DNA from: Caldifarciminota bacterium
GTDB lineage: Bacteria > Hydrothermota > Hydrothermia > S141-80
Assembly (NCBI GenBank): GCA_015490255.1
Contig: WFYF01000235.1
Coordinates: 1-8,291 of the forward strand
Length of the DNA: 8,291 bases
Reading direction: 5' to 3'
Below the pieces are notes generated by a model. That model was not told where the DNA came from. It made no database searches and saw only the letters and a program-made list of their open reading frames with translations. Below, piece after piece: positions 5,769 through 8,291 of the stretch (position 1 is the first letter of the stretch; every line of letters begins with the position of its first letter). Position numbers and translations under genes: made by a program.

Positions 5769-7862
5769 ATGCATCATGCAGGCCATGAGGAACACGGGGC
5801 CGGGGGGAGCCCCCGACATCCCCCCCACGCCGGGCATTCCGGCCACGCTCATCCCTCTCCGGGCAAGCCGTCTGGCAAGCATGAGCACCACGGACACCAG
5901 CATGGTCACGCCCATCACGTGGCGGAGTTCCGCCGGCGGTTCTGGGTCAGCCTGATCCTGACCCTCCCTATCCTGCTCCTCTCCCCGGCCATTCAGTCCT
6001 GGTTCCGCTTTTCCCTTGACTTCCCTGGCCGGATGCTTCTCCTCTGGGGTTTTGCTTCGGCGGTTTACGTTTACGGTGGCTGGCCTTTCCTGGTGGGGGC
6101 ACGCCGGGAACTCCTCAAACGCACCCCGGGAATGATGACCCTCATCGCCTTGGCCATCACCGTGGCCTATGCCTACAGCACGACGGTGGTGTTCGGTTTC
6201 CCCGGGAAAATCTTCTTCTGGGAACTTGCCACCCTGATTGACGTGATGCTGCTGGGGCACTGGATTGAAATGAAATCCGTCCTGGGGGCTTCCCGGGCCC
6301 TGGAGAAACTTGCGGCGCTGATCCCCAAAGAGGCCCATCGCCTTCGTCCGGATGGGTCGGTGGAAAACGTCCCGGTCCACGCCCTCCAGCCCGGCGATCG
6401 GGTGCTGGTCAAACCCGGTGAGCGAATTCCGGTGGACGGTGTGGTGGTGGAGGGGCGCTCCAGCGTGAACGAGGCCATGCTGACCGGGGAGTCCCGACCG
6501 GTGGAAAAGAAACCGGGGGACGAAGTAATTGGCGGGGCCATCAACGGCGAAGGGGCGCTGGTGGTGGAGGTGCAGCGAACCGGGAAAGACACCTATCTTG
6601 CTCAGGTGATTGAACTGGTGAAACAGGCCCAGGCCAGCCGATCTCGCACCCAGGATCTTGCCAACCGGGTGGCCTTCTGGCTCACCCTGATCGCCATCGG
6701 GGTGGGGTTGCTCACCCTGGGCGTGTGGCTTGCCCTCGGGAAGGACTTTGCCTTTGCCATGGAACGGATGGTGACGGTGATGGTGATCACCTGTCCCCAC
6801 GCCCTGGGTCTGGCGGTTCCCCTGGTGGTGGCGGTGAGCACCACCATGGCAGCGGGCAATGGCCTCCTGATCCGGGACCGTTCGGCCTTTGAGCGGGCAC
6901 GGATTCTGAAAGCGGTGATGTTTGACAAGACCGGAACCCTCACCGAAGGCCGGTTTGGCGTCACCGATGTCATTCCTCTGAGCGATCGGCCGGAAGAGGA
7001 AATCCTCCGGATCGCGGCGGCGCTGGAATCTTCCTCCGAACATCCCATTGCCCGGGGGATTGTGGAGAGTTTTGACGGATCGGTACCAAAGGTGGAAGGC
7101 TTTCGCGCCATTCCCGGAAAGGGAGTGGAAGGACAGGTGGAGGGCAGGACCTGCCGGGTGGTGAGTCCCGGTTATCTCAGGGAGCGCGGGATAACGGTGG
7201 AACATCCGGACGTGCAGCGGGTGATGGAGGAAGGCAAAACCGTGGTGTTTCTGCTGGAGGAAGACAGTCCCCTGGGAGCCATTGCCCTGGCAGATCGGAT
7301 CCGTCCTGAGTCCCGGGAGGCGGTGAAGCGTCTCAAAGCCATGGGGCTGGAGGTGATGATGCTCACGGGGGATGCCCGGGCGGTGGCTGCCTGGGTCTCC
7401 CGGGAGCTGGGGCTGGATCGCTATTTCGCGGAAGTGCTTCCTCATGAGAAGGCGGAAAAGGTCAGGGAGGTTCAGCAGCAGGGACGAACGGTGGCCATGG
7501 TGGGAGATGGGGTGAACGACGCGCCCGCGCTGGTCCAGGCGGACGTGGGGATTGCCATCGGAGCGGGAACGGATGTGGCGGTGGAATCCGCGGACATCGT
7601 GCTGGTGCGGGATGACCCCCGGGATGTGGTGGCCCTGCTGGCCCTGTCCCGGGCCACCTACCGGAAGATGCAGGAAAACCTTCTGTGGGCCACCGGATAC
7701 AACCTGGTGGCCATTCCCCTCGCTGCGGGTGTGCTGGCCTTCCGGGGCATTCTGCTCTCCCCCGCCGTGGGGGCGCTCCTGATGAGCCTGTCCACGGTGG
7801 TGGTGGCCATCAACGCCCAGCTGCTCTGGAAGCAGGTGGACCTTCCGTCGCAAAGGACCTGA
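5769..7862 (+). CDS. copB: CopB-like P1B-3 copper-transporting P-type ATPase
   Basis: This encodes 697 residues from the ATG at 5769. The enzyme uses ATP to drive copper across the inner membrane. The N-terminus has no CxxC heavy-metal domain; instead 17 of the first 50 residues are His, a metal-binding tail typical of CopB types. Two helices follow at about 58-78 and 88-108, two more at about 118-165. Then come the actuator motif TGE (239-241), the membrane motif CPH (342-344), the phosphorylation motif DKTGT (Asp386), the HP dipeptide (His425) and the hinge GDGVND (579-584). The last helices carry YN (644-645) and MSLST (672-676). CPH with a His-rich tail defines the P1B-3 group, linked to Cu(II), Cu(I) or Ag(I) rather than the CPC-type Cu(I) pumps. 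All catalytic residues are present. Export is the expected direction. A start at 5766 or 5742 would add one or nine residues. Confidence 0.93.
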   Translation: MHHAGHEEHGAGGSPRHPPHAGHSGHAHPSPGKPSGKHEHHGHQHGHAHHVAEFRRRFWVSLILTLPILLLSPAIQSWFRFSLDFPGRMLLLWGFASAVYVYGGWPFLVGARRELLKRTPGMMTLIALAITVAYAYSTTVVFGFPGKIFFWELATLIDVMLLGHWIEMKSVLGASRALEKLAALIPKEAHRLRPDGSVENVPVHALQPGDRVLVKPGERIPVDGVVVEGRSSVNEAMLTGESRPVEKKPGDEVIGGAINGEGALVVEVQRTGKDTYLAQVIELVKQAQASRSRTQDLANRVAFWLTLIAIGVGLLTLGVWLALGKDFAFAMERMVTVMVITCPHALGLAVPLVVAVSTTMAAGNGLLIRDRSAFERARILKAVMFDKTGTLTEGRFGVTDVIPLSDRPEEEILRIAAALESSSEHPIARGIVESFDGSVPKVEGFRAIPGKGVEGQVEGRTCRVVSPGYLRERGITVEHPDVQRVMEEGKTVVFLLEEDSPLGAIALADRIRPESREAVKRLKAMGLEVMMLTGDARAVAAWVSRELGLDRYFAEVLPHEKAEKVREVQQQGRTVAMVGDGVNDAPALVQADVGIAIGAGTDVAVESADIVLVRDDPRDVVALLALSRATYRKMQENLLWATGYNLVAIPLAAGVLAFRGILLSPAVGALLMSLSTVVVAINAQLLWKQVDLPSQRT

Positions 7863-7887
7863 ACACGTGTCTGAAGGAGGAGAAACC

Positions 7888-8291
7888 ATGCGCCGGTATG
7901 CCAGACGGAAACCGTGGAAGCGCTGGGCGGTCTGGGGTGTGGCTCTTGCCGGTCTGATTGTCTGGGGGATCTGGGTGGCCCGCCGGGAGTCTTCCCGCAT
8001 CCCGGTGACCGCCCGGGCCAACCCCAGAGCCTATGCGGCCTATCTGGCGGCGGACCGGCTCCGGGATCACCCCGCCATTGACTTTGTCCCCTGTTACTGC
8101 GGTTGCGGCCGGCTGGGACACACCAGCATCCGCAGCTGCTTCCTGAAAGGGGAAAAGGGGTATGATGATCACGGAGCCTATTGCGACATCTGTGTGGACA
8201 TCATGCTCCGGGTGGAGGACGGTGTGGAAAAGGGGCTCACCGTGGCAGAAAGCCGCCGGCGGGTGGACGCCCTGTACGAACGGGACCCCCG
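7888..8291 (+). CDS. PCYCGC-motif protein, membrane-anchored (3' end outside the window)
   Basis: The frame starts at an ATG seven bases after AGGAGG (7875-7880) and runs off the right edge after 134 complete codons. A basic N-terminus (RRYARRKPWKR) precedes one membrane helix at about 13-30, so most of the protein should face outward. The diagnostic stretch is PCYCGCG (68-74), followed by GHTSIRSCF (77-85) and YCDICVDI (98-105). Its six cysteines (69, 71, 73, 84, 99 and 102) have the spacing of the PCYCGC-motif family, known from many Bacilli as lipoproteins and of unproven function. There is no lipobox here; the anchor is a helix. The last visible part (LTVAESRRRVDALYERDP) matches the family's C-terminal helix, so the protein is probably nearly complete. 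Six clustered Cys beside a copper ATPase suggest metal binding, by inference. Confidence 0.82.
   Translation, partial: MRRYARRKPWKRWAVWGVALAGLIVWGIWVARRESSRIPVTARANPRAYAAYLAADRLRDHPAIDFVPCYCGCGRLGHTSIRSCFLKGEKGYDDHGAYCDICVDIMLRVEDGVEKGLTVAESRRRVDALYERDP

Noticed and set aside
5703..8021. Antisense open frame of 772 codons opposite the ATPase
   Set aside because: It lies opposite a P-type ATPase with all motifs intact. The predicted protein is rich in His, Gly, Pro and Arg with no recognisable domain, as expected from GC-rich codon use on the other strand.

Overview
The window is about 8.3 kb of GC-rich DNA with nine protein-coding genes. All are on the + strand and packed head to tail; gaps run from a 4-base overlap to 67 bases, so they look like one operon or the 3' part of one. 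The first gene is cut by the left edge and the last by the right edge. Two predicted outer-membrane beta-barrel proteins, a Tat-exported oxidase and several signal peptides point to a Gram-negative-type bacterium. Nearly every gene has a consensus AGGAGG ribosome-binding site 6-7 bases before the start. A lineage such as Gemmatimonadota or Rhodothermota-like bacteria would fit the gene mix, but this is a weak guess. I see no RNA genes, transposons, CRISPR arrays, regulator gene or convincing promoter.

Layout: (1) 1-485, C-terminal end of an outer-membrane barrel protein. (2) 521-1039, OsmC-family protein. A perfect 12-bp hairpin lies in the 67-base gap that follows. (3) 1107-2315, Tat-exported two-domain multicopper oxidase with a type 1 copper site only in domain 1. 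(4) 2329-3525, a second predicted outer-membrane barrel. (5) 3538-4260, a rhodanese-like domain lacking the catalytic Cys, fused to a Cys-rich TRASH/YHS-like region. (6) 4257-4832, DUF2231-type four-helix membrane protein with a signal peptide. (7) 4846-5745, YVTN-type beta-propeller with an exact 42-residue repeat. (8) 5769-7862, CopB-like P1B-3 ATPase with a CPH motif and a His-rich N-terminus. (9) 7888 to the right edge, membrane-anchored PCYCGC-motif protein.

Read together, the genes look like a cell-envelope module for handling copper. The P-type ATPase would move copper across the inner membrane. The Cys-rich TRASH/YHS protein and possibly the PCYCGC protein could bind or pass on the metal. 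The multicopper oxidase would use copper or oxidise it outside the cytoplasm. The barrels could give passage across the outer membrane, and the propeller could serve as a periplasmic scaffold. The copper link is firm for the ATPase and the oxidase and inferred by association for the rest. I know of no name for this exact gene set, so the cluster is the best candidate in the window for an undescribed system.
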